From Amborella trichopoda (taxonomy: Eukaryota > Streptophyta > Magnoliopsida > Amborellales > Amborellaceae), in contig NW_006494789.1 of the NCBI RefSeq assembly GCF_000471905.2, positions 2,108,818 to 2,172,817 of the forward strand: 64,000 nucleotides of DNA, read 5' to 3'. The position numbers and the translations under genes are program-made. The notes beneath the pieces are model-generated. The model worked only from the letters and a program-made list of their open reading frames with translations. It made no database searches and was not told the DNA's origin. The first letter of the stretch is position 1. The number at the start of each line of letters is the position of its first letter. Below, piece after piece: positions 11,427-26,400 of this stretch.

Positions 11427-14400
11427 ATGGCGTTTCTTCCCCGTTTCTCTCGCTCTAACTTTTGCCGACCCCACTTCTTGAGGTTCCTGCAAAGTTCCAC
11501 CCTCAATTTCCACACCAGAGCTCCATCTCACCATGAATACGTCAATCATCAAAAGGGGAGATCTCTTCTTCCATGGCTTTCGTCTTTGCCCATTGCAGTT
11601 GCAGTTGCACTCTCAGCTGGAGCTTATGCTCTAAACCTTGAGAAAACTCATTCTCTCTGTGAACCTGATCGCGGTCATAGGTTAGGATTTATTTTCAGAA
11701 TCAGAAATGGAAATGGCGTTCAATGGTTCTTCCCCATGAAATATTGAGACTGGTTTATCCCGTTGTTTTGTTTTGGCCTACTGATGTATCGACTGAAAAA
11801 TTTCTGTAAAATGATGCAAATTCAACTGAATATTGATGATTTTTGTATTTTGGGTAATTTATGGAGTGTATTTTTAGGTGAAAATGATCTGAATTCAAAT
11901 GATTGGTAGATGAAAATGGCTGAAACTTTTGAGAAGTTCGAGAAGGAATTTGAGCCAAATGGTAGCACTGATTTTGGTTAAAAGACTGGATGAATTTGGC
12001 TCAGTTACATTATAACAAAAACTTATGTCTAACTTTTCCCCCTATATTTTTGTTTAAGTTAGATGTACAAGGGGGCTTTCAAACAAATTTCTATTAGATT
12101 AGTATTGTTCTACAGAAGTGTCTTATACCTCAGTTTTGCAAAAATATGGAAATACGAATTGATTTTCATAACGACAAAAGGATGGCAAAGTGATTTTGTT
12201 CTTCATTATTTGATTTAGCATATGATAACTGGTATATGTATTTCCTATAATTTAGTCGAGTCGGGGTGAATTCCTTTGATGTTTTGAATTACAAAAGTCT
12301 GACAATTAGCTGATGAACGATGTTTTGATTCTTGGATTGGTATATTTTCTGGTTTTGGTTGATTATGAACATGATCGGTAAACTCTGAAAGGCTTTACTC
12401 GATTAACACTCACTGATATGTTCAACTTTCAGCTTCTCTTAGAATAAATGATACATGGGATAATTTTGATGAATTATGGCATATTCTATTATGTATTTAC
12501 TTTGACAATAGTGAATGGAAAGTCAGGAAAATTGGTTAACTGCAGTGTTAGTTATGACTTTTGCAGTCTTGGAGGCAAAGGAAGCACTGAGCTCGTGGTC
12601 CAAGGCTATCATAAAGATGTTCCACTTGAGCTCATTAACGAATTGAGGACTATATGTAATGTAGTTTCCGTTACCCTTTTGCCCTTTTCACATTTTTTTT
12701 CCATGTAATTTGCTTATGATTGGCTTATGCATTTCTGGCATGTTTTAGAAATATCATTCCACATTGTTTATAACTACATATAATGTTAGGCATGTGGCCT
12801 CAACAGGAGTATGTCTAAATTCCGTTATCTTTTTCGTGTCTTTAGCTTTTTTTGTTGTAATCAATGTAACTCTTGTTATGGATATATACCAAAACTCTTG
12901 TGGACAAGTAGCTGATTTTAGCAATATTTTGGTCTGTTGTAGTTTGTAGCCTCTTTAATATCTTATTTTTTTCTGGGGCATGTGTGGTGGTAGATTATCT
13001 TTATATTTACTTATAGCTAACTTAGTTTCATAATAATCATTTGGCAGGGTAATATTAGTTTGGATTATGATGAGCGGTTCCTACATGGGACGCCGCAAAA
13101 TAGCTTTCACAAAGCAGTTAATTTTCCAGATGTGATCGTGTATCCCAGGTGCTGTACTTTGAAGTTTTATTTATTTCTTGCACCATTGATATATTAGATC
13201 CCTTATTGGAAACATTGAGGCATAGATTGCTAACACTCGGATGTAATTCTTTTATGTTATCATACTAGGACTGATGACTTGGTAAAATTTCTTGCATGTA
13301 TGGTTTTTGATTGACTGTATAATGTCCAGTTCTTGATTTGTCCATTTATAGTTTTATTCTCTCTCATGTATGATTGCTACATTTATGGTTCTAACCAGTT
13401 TCAAGTGTCCGTGTCCTATGCTTTAGAGGTAGAAGTATCTATCTCACGAGCAACATATGGCCCAATTTCTTGCTCTACTTGAATGTATTATTTTTTCTTT
13501 CTTGAATACAGTATTGATGAGTTGTCATAGCGTCCAATTCTTTATTTGCATCTACAGTTCAGAGGTGGAAGTATCTAAGATTGTCAGAGCTTGCAACAAG
13601 CATAAGGTTTGAGTTTCTTTTTGCAGCCATTACTTGAGTATTAAACAATATTGTTGTGTTCAATTCTTCTGAGGTAGGCCAGTATGGCTTCTTTGTACCG
13701 CTGCTTGGGTCATATATGAGGTTTTCGAAGCCTGAAGTTGCAAAGAAATAACATGGGGGTGCATGCTGTTATGATGTAAAACTGTTTATAGGTTTATATC
13801 TCAGATACCTTTACGATGGACATAGCCAAATAGCAGATAAGTCGTTATCATAGTTAACTTTATTAAAAAAAATGAATTATCAGTGATAATGAGCACATCC
13901 AAACAGGCCCTAAAGAAGTGTGCACATCAAAGTACAATAATCTCACAGACAACGACATTAAAAAAACAGAGAATATCCCTAAAACCTACACAAAACTCAG
14001 TTGCCAGATACTCTACTTGGAATGTCTATTGGTCTTTCTTTTGTGCAGGTTCCCATTGTTCCGTATGGTGGTGCTACTTCGATCGAGGGTCATACTTTGT
14101 CTCCTCATGGAGGTGTTTGCATTGATATGTCGACAATGAAGGTACGTGGTATCGATTTATATTGCAAAACATTTCTTTTTTGTTTTGGGTGTGGCTTGTA
14201 AGCTAACGTTCTTTTTTTTTCTTGCTTTAATTAAGTTGATTGAATTTATTTATTTTGTTTTTCTCATTTCTTTATGCTTTGAGCTTTATGTGCTTTTTGA
14301 ATTTTCTTGATGTGATGCCAAATCTAGAGGTGCATGTTAGATCTTTATTTGCTTAAATTACCACTTAAAAAATAGAGGACTGACAAGTTACTTTGTGAAA

Positions 14401-17400
14401 AAGACATCAGGTAGCCTGTTTGCTGTCAATAAAACTTTGCATGCTGAGAAGATGAAAACAACCTCCACTTTACATGATAGGCAACTACTTAAACAAATGT
14501 GAAACAGTGACTAGATGCTCTGGCCCCATCCTCCCTTTCAAACTGATGAGTTTTATGTCTTCACTCACCATTTACTTACAAGAACCAAATGACAAACTTC
14601 ATAATCCCCTCTGTTGAACACCTACCCCATTCACTGCTTCAGTTCGTGGTTCTCCAAAAGCTGCTTGAATCCTCGTGCTCATCTAAAATAAATCTGTAGC
14701 ACTAGTGTGTCCCTTTACCTCCTTGACGCCATACCAAGGTAGGACTCCCATGATCCACCCTGTGTAATCTTGGAAAGAAATCCGACTTGTTTTCTTTTTA
14801 TTTTTCTGATAAATTCTTCCCCATTTACATGTTCATAAGTGAAAACCCTTTGTTATTATTTTTCAGTTGGCAATTGGCTGAGCCTTTCGGTCCCTTTACC
14901 TGTATTGTAAAGTACTATAGTTTGAGTGTACTAATTGGTTTAGGAAAGTGTGCTAACTGGCCTTATCATTTGTTTTCTGATTGCATGGATGAAATTATAT
15001 ATTGTGGTCTCATTAGAGTTTTTGTTTTTGGGAATAAATTGCTATAAGAATTTAAGAATGTAGATCTAGGATTCTAAGTTCATATTTGTTATCATTTGCG
15101 TATATTGAGGGACCTGATGCTTTTTTTGTATCGAATGTAATGTTTTGGGAAACCGAGCTTCTGTTGCAGAGAGTTAAATCATTGCATGTTGAAGACATGG
15201 ATGTGGTTGTTGAGCCTGGGATTGGATGGATGGAGCTTAATGAATATCTGAAACCATACGGTTTATTCTTTCCGCTTGATCCAGGTCAGATGGTTAGCTT
15301 TTTTACTTTTGTTTCAAGGAAATAGGTTTAGTTTTACGAATTTACAATAAGTATAGTCAACAACCACTAAAATAACTTTCCTTTTTGCCACCACTAAAAT
15401 ATGTTTCTCTCACCTTTAACCACAGCTCTTTTGTTTGGAATCCTCTAATTTCAGGACAATCTTCATTCATTTAATTGATTTTTCGTTGCAATGGTAAAAC
15501 AGGACCCGGTGCGACTATTGGAGGCATGTGTGCAACTAGATGCTCTGGTTCTCTGGCAGTAAGGTATTCATAATCCTCATAACATTTTCATGTTTTGTTA
15601 TTTCCTCAAATAGATAGTGTTGGTACTATTTTCTTTGTTGTTGGATTGGGGACTTATCTTGTGGACTAGTGAATAGTTTCCAGCTTTAATTTTCTTGGTA
15701 CATAAATCTTTCTGATTTTTAGCACACACATTGCCGTTATCTGTTTAATGACACCAGTGTTAAAAAATAGCAATGCATGTCTACGAGAAAAGGATGGATC
15801 CTTCACAAGTCTGAGAAATGTTTTTCTCCAAATGACGTTCTTCCCTTTTCTATTACTTATCTGAAAACTCTTAACTCACTGTAAAAGCATAGGACAATGG
15901 CAACCTTTGATTTCTTTTCCTCGCTTAATCCAACCCTTGAGTTTTTCTTGAGAAAAGGACTCGTTTCAGCATTTTCACACACTTCGGAGTGCCTGTAATC
16001 AAACAGTCTCTTCATGAGTTATAATATCTAATATTTGGTTGCTGCCTTGATGTGCAATTACTAGTTTCTGAATGCTCATTTTTTATTTATGAGATGTTAA
16101 AAGATATCATTAACCATGAAACAGAGAATATCTTTGGTTATTTAAAGCTACGTGCATCTGGCATTTATAAATTATGAAGATATCTTTCTTGTTAGTGATT
16201 TAGATTTCCAAAGTTGCTTTCTACGTGGTTGGTTTAGGAAACCATTTAAGATCACTTTTTTCTTTTTTTTATTTTATTTGGATGAATATGTTGTGTAGGA
16301 TTTTCTCACTTTAAACAAGCATATTATTTACAACCTATGAAATCGACCTAAATGTGCTATCTGCTGTTGGTACTCTCCTTTGCGGCAGCCTAATCTTTTT
16401 CATTTTTCTGAATATAAAACCATCTAAAATTGAAGGCAAAAATGTATTTCCAATCTCTTGACGAGTTATAATATTTATTATTTGGTTGCTGTCTTGATGT
16501 GCAATTACTAGTTTCTGAATGCTCATTTTTTATTTATGAGATGTTAAAAGATATCATTAACCATGAAACAAAGAATATCTTTGGTTATGTTAAGCTACAT
16601 GCATCTGGCATGTATAAATTATGAAGATATCTTTCTTGTTAGTGATTTAGATTTCCAAAGTTGCTTTCTGCGTGGTTGGTTTAGGAAACTATTGAAGATC
16701 ACTTTTTCCTTTTTTTTCTTTGGATGAATATGTTGTGTAGGATTTTCTCAATTTAAACAATCATATTATTTCCAACCTATGAAATCCACCTAATTGTGCT
16801 ATCTGGTGTTGGTACTCTCGTTTGCTGCAGACAAATCTGTTTCATTTTTCTGAATATAAAATCATCTAAAATTGAAGACAAAAATGTATTACTTCATATT
16901 AATAATCCCATATTTTTATAGAACGTGAAACCTTCATGTTTCTTAGATTTCTCTCAATTTTTCCTAAGCTCTTCTAAATTTTCTTACATTTTACATCTTA
17001 AAATTTTAAGTTGTTACATATTTCTGTCAATACCAGATTACTTTCAGGCAATTTATTATGCTTTGAAAATATATAAAATAGTTTCCGATTTGTAGGTATG
17101 GGACGATGCGAGACAATGTTATCAACCTACAGGTCTGTTATTTCTTGCATCAGTCATTTTCCATTCTTTGCCTAGCTCCTCACTGTCAATTTTTCCAGGT
17201 TGTTCTAGCAGATGGGGACATTGTGAGGACTGCTTCCCGTGCTCGAAAGAGTGCTGCTGGGTATGCCTATTCTGTGTTACCCTCTTTGATCTCAAGGGAC
17301 AACCTATGTGCTCCTGTTCCTGTTTCTACCCTGAATTGGGATAAGTTTTAGATTAGTTTGTAGTTAGTTTAGTTGGATTGTATAAAAGAAACAAAGAAAA

Positions 17401-20400
17401 AAAAAGATGGGTGATAATATCATAAATAAAGTGTCTAAATCCCTTTTTATGGAATTCTGAGAATATCCTTTCACCCAAATTGATCAATAAAATTTTGTAT
17501 TCAACTTTCACGACATCAGTTTTTCCTTATTTGAGAAAAATGGTGCCTTTTCCACTGTTGAACAGTTGCCTTGCTTGATCTTGAGGATAGGCAGGTGATA
17601 CAGTGGTATTAGTTTGGTTTTCTTGCATTTTCTCATCCTTGTTGCAACTGGAGTAGTTTTATTTCATTTGGAAGTAGCAGGTGGGCTGATTCAACAGTGG
17701 CCCATAAGCTTTCTTCCCAATAAAAGAGTCACTTCATTCTGTTTTCCTGCATCCTTTATTTGCTTTCTTACATTTATGAATGGTTTCTTTGGGTTGTGTT
17801 TTATTTGGCCTGTATTTCATTCTGTGTTTTTGCCCTCTTTCATGTGAAACTCTAGTAGAGGAATATTATTTCCATTCATCTGGATTTATCTTGTTGATGC
17901 TTCTGGGAGTTGTTCGACCTCTCATATATGCATTCTATAGTGCAAACTGATCAGAATCCAATATGATTGAATGAAACATCTATATGACTGTGTTGTCATT
18001 TCATATAGAGAAAAACATTATAGTATCCTTAGAAGAAAATTGTTTGTTTCAAAATGTACCAGTATCAAACTAAACTTGTCTACAATATTAGGTATGACTT
18101 GACTCGGTTGATGATTGGTAGTGAAGGCACCTTGGGCGTGATAACAGAAGTGACTCTCAGGCTTCAGAAACTTCCTGAACATTCTGTGGTATGTATCCTT
18201 CTTTCTTGCAGAAATGCATAAACCGATGGAATTTTATTTTAGCCTATTGTGGCTATTATACTTCGAAATTCAATCCATATTGAAATATGATTAATTTATG
18301 AAATGTTCTTTATATTTCTGACTTCCTTTAAAAGCCTAGGAACATACAGTCTTGAAATTGCCAAATCCTATACACACAATCTAGATCTTGTTTGTAGGAA
18401 GTTGATCGATATCTTTTTTTTTGAGAATGAAGAAGTTGATTGATGTCACCAAGCTGAAAAATGTCAGCTGCATATTGAATTAAATCTTAAGCTCGTCTTA
18501 CGTCGAGAAAACTTAGATGAGTTTGTATAAAAGCTCAAGTGAAACTCTAATTTATTTGATAGACCATAAAGTCTACTGCCTTGGAATGTCATAAATTATA
18601 TTTATGAGTGAGGCACTTGAAACTGAGCCTTTCTTATTCCTATAGTTGCCTCTTGTGTCAATTTTATTTTACTTTATTCTATTAAAAACTTATATTGCTA
18701 CTTTGATTTTTAACATTAGCATGCACGTGGGAAGGAAAGGAATTTCTATTCATGTCATATTTTATTGCTTATATAGAAGGGTATCTGGCACAATGAAAGG
18801 TAAGCAATTTACTTGTCAAGAGAAAAGGTAAAGCAATGTGATTCTGTTTACATCTATGAAGCAAGTATCTGCTGAAGCAAAAATATGGTTCACAAAAAAA
18901 AAAAAAAAGCTCATTGAAACAATTAAAAGACAACTTTTTATGATCCTTATGGAAACAGTTGTCCATCTCTTGTATGGTTTTGACTGCTTAACAAGCATTT
19001 GATCATCATCCTTTGATTTGCCTTGATTTTTCCTATTGTGTTTGGTTGCATTTCTTGCCTTCTGGCTTGTGATTAGTTTTGCCAACTTAAGTGAAACTCT
19101 TAAAATAATCGTTCTCTTTCTCTGAGCCACTTACTGTCTCTCTAACTCCCTTCTCCCCCAACCAAAGCCTTCTCTCTATACATGCATGTTGCATTTTCTT
19201 TGTACGGACCTACACAAAATGATGGATTAATAAGAAGCTACTAGTTTATTGGTTTACTGATTGGTTGCTAAAATGGTTAGTGTCCTTGATTAATTGCTAG
19301 CTTTTATCCTCAGTCACATTCGGACTCATATTTGTTTTGCTTTCAAAATCAGGTTGCTATGTGCAATTTTAAGACAATTAAGGATGCTGCTGATGTTTCA
19401 ATTGCTACAATGCATTCGGGGATACAGGTAAAATAGAGCTAGTAAAAAATGTTTATTGGTCTATTGCCTGCACCATGGTCACACATTTTGTTGTATGGTC
19501 AGGTTTTCCATTGTTTGTTTCAAACTGATGCAGGAAAATTTGAAGAAAAATAAAAACAGCAAGAACAAAAGCCAAATACAAGCACAATTTGAAGAAACCT
19601 AGGGTTTCTTCTCCACACCCAAGCTAGGGTTGCAAAAGGCTAAGCTTTTCTCTCTTTCAATTTCTAAAAATCATTTGGAATGACCCCCTCAAGGCCTCAC
19701 ATACTTCTTATATATAAATAATCTTGTTCCAAGTACAAAAAGTATTCAAACAAATAATACATTGACCCATATATCCTGACTTAACTTCTAATATATAATG
19801 ATAGTTTTACCCCTATGATCAGTACCCATGAACAATACTCGCAAATAATAATTATGAATAGTACTCATGAAGAAAAAAAATCCTAGAATTCGTAAAAAAC
19901 TAAAGAACCCTAGAAATAAACTCTTGCCTTCTATCGTTCTCCTTTGGTTGGAGAAAACTCGTCATTGAGTTTTGAAGCGTGGTAAAATGAATTCAACATC
20001 AAAACTACCTTCTTCAATTTTATTTTTTTCTTTGTCGGCTTGAATATTATTGAAGATAAAAAGAATTCTTCTAGAAATGGATCTTGATATGCATATTGAT
20101 GAATCAATTGAAATTTATCAAATATGGATATCCTCAAACTCCCATTGAAAATTGTGTAGGAAATTTCAAACCCAATTTCCTGGGCTTTAGAGGCTTTTTG
20201 GACATTTACTTCATTACTTTATGAAGCTAGGGCTACAATTTGCGGCTTATGTGCTGACCACATTGCATCTACACTGCTACGTTTCCAATACCCTAAATTT
20301 CTTAAATGCTCTATCTCTTTGATAGTAATACATTCTTCAAAGGGCATGATTTGGATCAGTACTTCTGCTGCCTTTTCTCCATCTTCTTCACCCTCTTCGA

Positions 20401-23400
20401 AATTATCTTATCATCATCTTAATCCTTATCTTAGATCGGATCCCCTCAACGATCTTGTTGTTCATTAGAGTATGTGTCGAAGATTGGTAGTGAATCCCAA
20501 TCTACAAGTTACTAGTTTTCGATGCAATCAGTGGCAAAATAAAAAATCTCATCTTTCAAATCGAAAATCTTACAGAGATGTTCCTCACATCTAGGCCTTT
20601 TGTCACTATCCTCATCACTCAATTCCGCATGCGGAGTGTGAAAGTGAAAAGGCTTGTACTCGAGATCCTCTTGGGCTAAAAGATCGCCGTCTTGGCTGTT
20701 ATTAAAGTTCGTGAACTTTTGCATCAGCTGCTGAACTTGCCTTCAAGTTCCTCAATTCTCTTATCTATGGGATCATGAAGCGGATCTACAAAAATCCTCC
20801 TCCCACGGTCCCCTCTTGTTGCCATAGGATCACTGAAATCACAAACCCTAAGAAGATGATCAACAAAAACATACTGAAATAAGCAAGATCTAGGCTTTGT
20901 TGTTGATCTAGGGCATACAAATTTATGCTACAATACCATACTATAGTAACTTCCTTACACTGCTACAGTACCTTCCGTGTAGATCGCCGGCTCTTACATC
21001 AATTTGATGCAAGAAATTTGAAGAGCAATAAAAAAAACAATAGCAAAAACGAAACACAAGCACAATTCATGTGGAATAACCCCTCACAGCCCCACATACC
21101 TCATATTAAAATTTGTAACGACAATTTTACCCCTCTTAACAGTATCCATGAACAGTACTGGTGAACAATAATTGTGAATAGTACTCATGAAGTAAATAAA
21201 AGTAAATAAAAACCCTAGAATTCCTAGAAAATTAAAAAACCCTAGAAATAAACGTTAAAACTAAAGCTATAATATACATCCTTTAAAATTGAATAAAAAT
21301 AAAAAATAAGAATAATTTAACCCTCCATCACAAACAAAAATGTAAGCCAGAAAATTAATAATATTAAAAGTGAAGCAGATTTGTTTCACAGTTGGACAAT
21401 AGTACTACAAGTAGAATGCAGCTATTCAAAATCTTCTATGGTCTGTTGCCTGCACCATGTCACACATTTTGTTGTAAGATCAGGTTTTTCATTTTTGTTT
21501 CGCAGAAATTTAAGCCAGAAAATTAATAATACTAGTGAAGCAAATCTGTTTCACAGTTGGAAAATAATAATGTGATGAAAAATTAATCTGGTGCTAGATA
21601 CTGTGCATTGGCATTTGTTTAGATAAACTGTGTAGGAAGAGCCATGTTAGCTGGAAATCTGATTGAAACTCTTATGGTTGAGGAATTCCCTTCTAGTGCA
21701 TGTGACCTTCATGTCATTTTAACAATGAACACAGATGTTTTGATCTAGTTATCCTTGTGGAACTTTGAAGAGTTCCTTACAGTATTTGTGTGTTAATAAA
21801 TAATCATTTGACTTGAGCTCCTTAGTAGCATTCCGAAAAGGAATTCATGGAAAAATACCTGGTGATTTTGTCTTACTGATGTATTGGAGGTAGGATAGAA
21901 ATTGTAAGATAGTCTTTTGAGGCTACGTCAAAGTGGTTTCATTCTTGAATGAACTTGTAATGACTTGCATATTGTTTTGGTTCATGCTGGTGGTAGTGCT
22001 GATGATTTTCAGATGATGTACTGTTAAATTCAATACATTTGTGGGTTATCTATGTGTTTGGTTTGTATATCTGTTGTGCAACATTGATGTTAGATTCAGA
22101 TACTCTAAAGTTGGATTCAGTTACTTAGATGTGTCACCTTTTTTTGGCAGGTCTCCAGAGTGGAGCTCTTGGATGAGGTTCAGATCAGAGCTATCAATAT
22201 AGCAAATGAAAAAAATTTGCCTGAAGTTCCAACATTGCTCTTTGAATTCATTGGAACTGGTAGAGAACCCCCTTCCTCTTTCTCTGTGTTTAGTGTGTAT
22301 GGGGAAACCCAATTGAGCAGACATTAGTCAATCTGGAAGTTCTCTTCGTTAAATTGATACATTTGTAGAACCACATACACTAGAATTCATGGAAATTGAA
22401 TTTGATAGAAATGGAACAATGAGCACTTTAAGGTTATTCTATTGGTCCTGTTAATTTTTAACTTCTGGTCATCTGGTACTAGAAATAAGGTAAGGTTTCC
22501 CGTGTAACTGTATGTTACCTGGTTCTGGTGTTAAGTAAATGGCTTGGTGAATAGTGGTGGTTAGTCCAGCTCGAGAATACATGCTTTGCTTGGTTATGTA
22601 TGATAGATATATAATACATGTGTTGTATCATGATTATGTTCATGTATCTCCTTGAATAGTTGAATTACCCCTTATCGTGATCCCAAATAATCTTTAACTT
22701 GAGGAGTACATTGTGACACTGAATGTATAACATCTTAACATATACTTGCCGTCGGCAAAGTGAGAGTGACCAATTTGCTTTCTCTGGCAATTGATTCCAT
22801 GTAAAGCCTTATCGTTGATGGGAAGCACAAAATGTTATTAAGACTCTTTTCATATCTGATGTTAAACCTATATTCCGGAGCATATAAACTAACCTGAATC
22901 TGTTTCAATATTCCTCAAAATATTTTCTCTGACCTTTCATGGAGCATCTGTAAGTACACTTTGTCCCACAAACTGATTTTTTAGTTTGAAGACAAACCCT
23001 TTCTTGGTGATTCTGGATGTTTTTGGTTTATGTAAACCTTATTAGTTTGATTCTTTATTAAACTAATGGTCGATGTAGTGGCTATTGAGTTCTTGGAATC
23101 TATTGACTCTTTTAGATTTAATGTTCTTAGTTGTAACTGGTATGACTGGTTCAACTTTCCAAATTTCAACTGCCAATGCAACAATATGTTCTTCTAGTCT
23201 TTCCCATGGATGAAATCTTTCTAGAGGATGGCCCGTGAAGACTAATTCATTCCCTTAAATTTAATACATGCTGCTTCACGCATTGACAAAGTCAACATGA
23301 AAGTTGGAAAGAAAGCTTTGAAGAGCCAGAGAAATGCAAGCTATTTGCATTTAAATAGAAGACGGAGGAAGATCTGATAATGCCAAATCATTTCAGTAGA

Positions 23401-26400
23401 GCCTTACTATCGTTAACTGACCAAAGAAACCTCCAAAACTCGTATACCCATCCTCTAATGGCTTCTAAAGTTGAACCTAGGATAGCCCATGGAAAGACAA
23501 TAAGCAAATTTGAAGTAAAACAAAATATGCTCTTTCTATTTTTGTTACTTGGAACACATGGAAACGCTATCAGTTACAAATTGTGCACAATGCAAATTGA
23601 ATTGTTTTTTCTACAAAGTATGACATTGTGTATGACATTGTATGTTTCTGTTAATGCATTATTTCTTAGATGCTTGCAATTTGAGTGGATATTTTGCAGA
23701 AGCATATACACGTGAGCAAACACTGCTGGTTGAGAAGATTGTACGTGAGCATGATGGCACTAATTTTGTGTTTGTGGAAACTCCTGAAGCTAAAACAGAG
23801 CTTTGGAAAGTATGATGGATACATCTACATCTGTTGAAATATTTTATATTGTTTGGTCCATTTTTAAGAAACAGATGATATTTTACAGTATGGGAAAAAA
23901 TTACATCATTTAGCCCAACACTTAATTAGGTGGTCCGATCCCCAAAAGGCACAATTTTTTTTTTCTTTTTTTTCCTGAATATTTTGAGATATATTTGATT
24001 CAGCTTGTGAACAATTCCCTAGGAAAAATGCTTTTGAGCTCTTGGAGACCTGGATCTGTCATCCCTCAAATAGACAGTTCAGAGTCGGTCTTTGAGGGGA
24101 ATTGATTTGGAGCAATTTTTGAGCTTCAAATCAATGCTTCTTACAAATTTGATCTTGGGGGGACTGAAATTTTTAAAATAATCAATTTTTGGGGGTTCTA
24201 AAGAAGATCGGGATTTTTCATATAAAAATAAATCCTCTTTGTTTTGGGGGGCTCAACTATGTGCTGTAGATTGTGAGGGACCACCAAATTTGTAAATATG
24301 TTAGTTGAAATGAAGTTTTAGGTCTTATAAATATTTTTTGGTTGTACCTATTAGTATCATCTTGGGTGGTTTTATAGTTGTCAATTTGTTTCCTGTAGAC
24401 AATATGGTGTGGTTATCTTTCTTAATGATTGTAAGTCTGAAATATATGTTGTTGTCGAGAATTGCAGATGCTGATGAATAGTAAATATGCAAACTTTATG
24501 CCTTGAGAAATTGGACCAGTGTTTAAAAACTCAGCGATTTCAGCTTGTATTCGCCTAAGTCACTCGGAACAGGCATCTTGATACCGGTTTTGGATGACCA
24601 TTTGGATAACCCAAGTTCTTGACCAAGTCTAACCAAATGACCACGGAGTCTTGACTGAGTCTGTCCTGGTCTTTTTAAAATCGAGTGATTATGCCTGACT
24701 CTTGATTGGTCAGGCTTGGGACACGGCGAGTCGATTCACACCTGCCACCTGTCCTGTTCCGTGCTTTTAAACCTGAATTGCACCGATTGTTTTTCTCATG
24801 TTAATCTTACTATGCATTTGCGATTCTTTCATCTGACAAGGAAACATTTCTTGCAGATAAGAAAGGAGGCCCTTTGGGCATGCTTTGCTATGGCACCTGA
24901 TTATGAAGCTATGATTACGGTCAGTTTTTTAGTGAATACTTTTTGCCTACCTTCATTCGTTTGCTACTCTAATTTTTCGCAGGAACTTGTTCTGTTGTGA
25001 ATTGCTGTTGTACTGAACTGTTTAGCTTCATGGTATCATGCATGGTTAAGATTTTACCATGATAGGTGATAAGGTGAAGCTTTTTTTCTTCTTCTTTTGT
25101 CCTATAATTTCGAGGTTTATACTATGGGATTTGAACCTGAAACCACCCATGGGGATAATTATAATGCAGAATTCCATGTTAAATTTGTCATCTGTTACAT
25201 GACAGAAAATAGTGATGGTATCATTTTTCTGGGTTTGCAAATCTCATTGTCATATTCCCTCATTATGACTCATTACCATTATTTTCTTGGAACTGATGTT
25301 GCTTTAGTTTCTTGGTGGATATGATTGGTGGCAACGAAAAGAGTTTGTCTCTTTTAATAAACCAATACAGAGAGTAGGAAACTCTTTCTCTACTCTTTTA
25401 CACTTTTTATTTTGGGATTGTATACAATGAGACCATTTACCTTTGGTACAGGGAGGTCACAATTGCTTACAACTATTCAATGTGAAATCTGATAGCTTGG
25501 GATGCATCACAAAGTTCGAGATAATTTCTTTTGAACTTTGAGCTTGGTCAATGAAATAAATGCAGCCACCGAATTTCACATCCAACGGTCAAGATTAATT
25601 TGTGACCACTTTGTATCAAAGTAAATGGTCTCATTATATACTTTCCCTTTTAGTTTTTTAGAACAATAATTATCTCCCTGTTTATTCATAATTTTCATCA
25701 ACATGAGATATTCTGTACCATTCCTAAAAAAATTATATAGATTATCATACTTAGAAGCAATTCTAATGTATATCACCAGGTAAACAGTTATAGCATAAGA
25801 ACTACATGGAGTGTGTATTTACATTATCTGCACCTGTTCTCATTTGGGTAAATTACATTGTCTTGTATTAATGCTAGCTGTTCGTTATTTGGTGATGTGC
25901 TTGCTTTGTTCCATTTAGTACTAAATGAGTAAGTTCTTAGTTTTGGAGTATTTCCAGAAGTCTCTGTGTTTTACGTGGTTTTTTCCATCTATTACTAAGA
26001 AACTATAAGTAGTGGTTGTATTGCTTTGGAGATTTTCCAAATAGGGCTTATGAATATTTGATCTTTTTGATAGCAAAATCTTATTCAAGCGTTTTGAGTC
26101 TCATGTGTTGTCAATCACATCAGGATGTATGTGTTCCTTTATCAAGGCTTGCGGAATGCATATCAAAAACTAAAGCTCTACTTGATGCATCAAGCTTACT
26201 CTGGTATATCGAGAAGTTACTTGTTAAGGACTCTTTTATAGTATGATTGTGCTTCTTCTTTTCCACGTACTTTCTGGAGGAAGACTGATAAAACCTTTTT
26301 CCTTAATCGAGTTTATCAGTCGAGAACTTGTTTGTATAAAAATGAGAAATTGATGTCGTTTCCCATTTGGTTTTGATGGCATTCAGTGCAGTGGTAGCCC

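Noticed and set aside
24520-24740. Possible MITE with repeated 'actc(g)'/'cgagt' motifs in D-LDH intron 13
   Set aside because: Suggestive composition, but no matching termini or target-site duplication could be seen.
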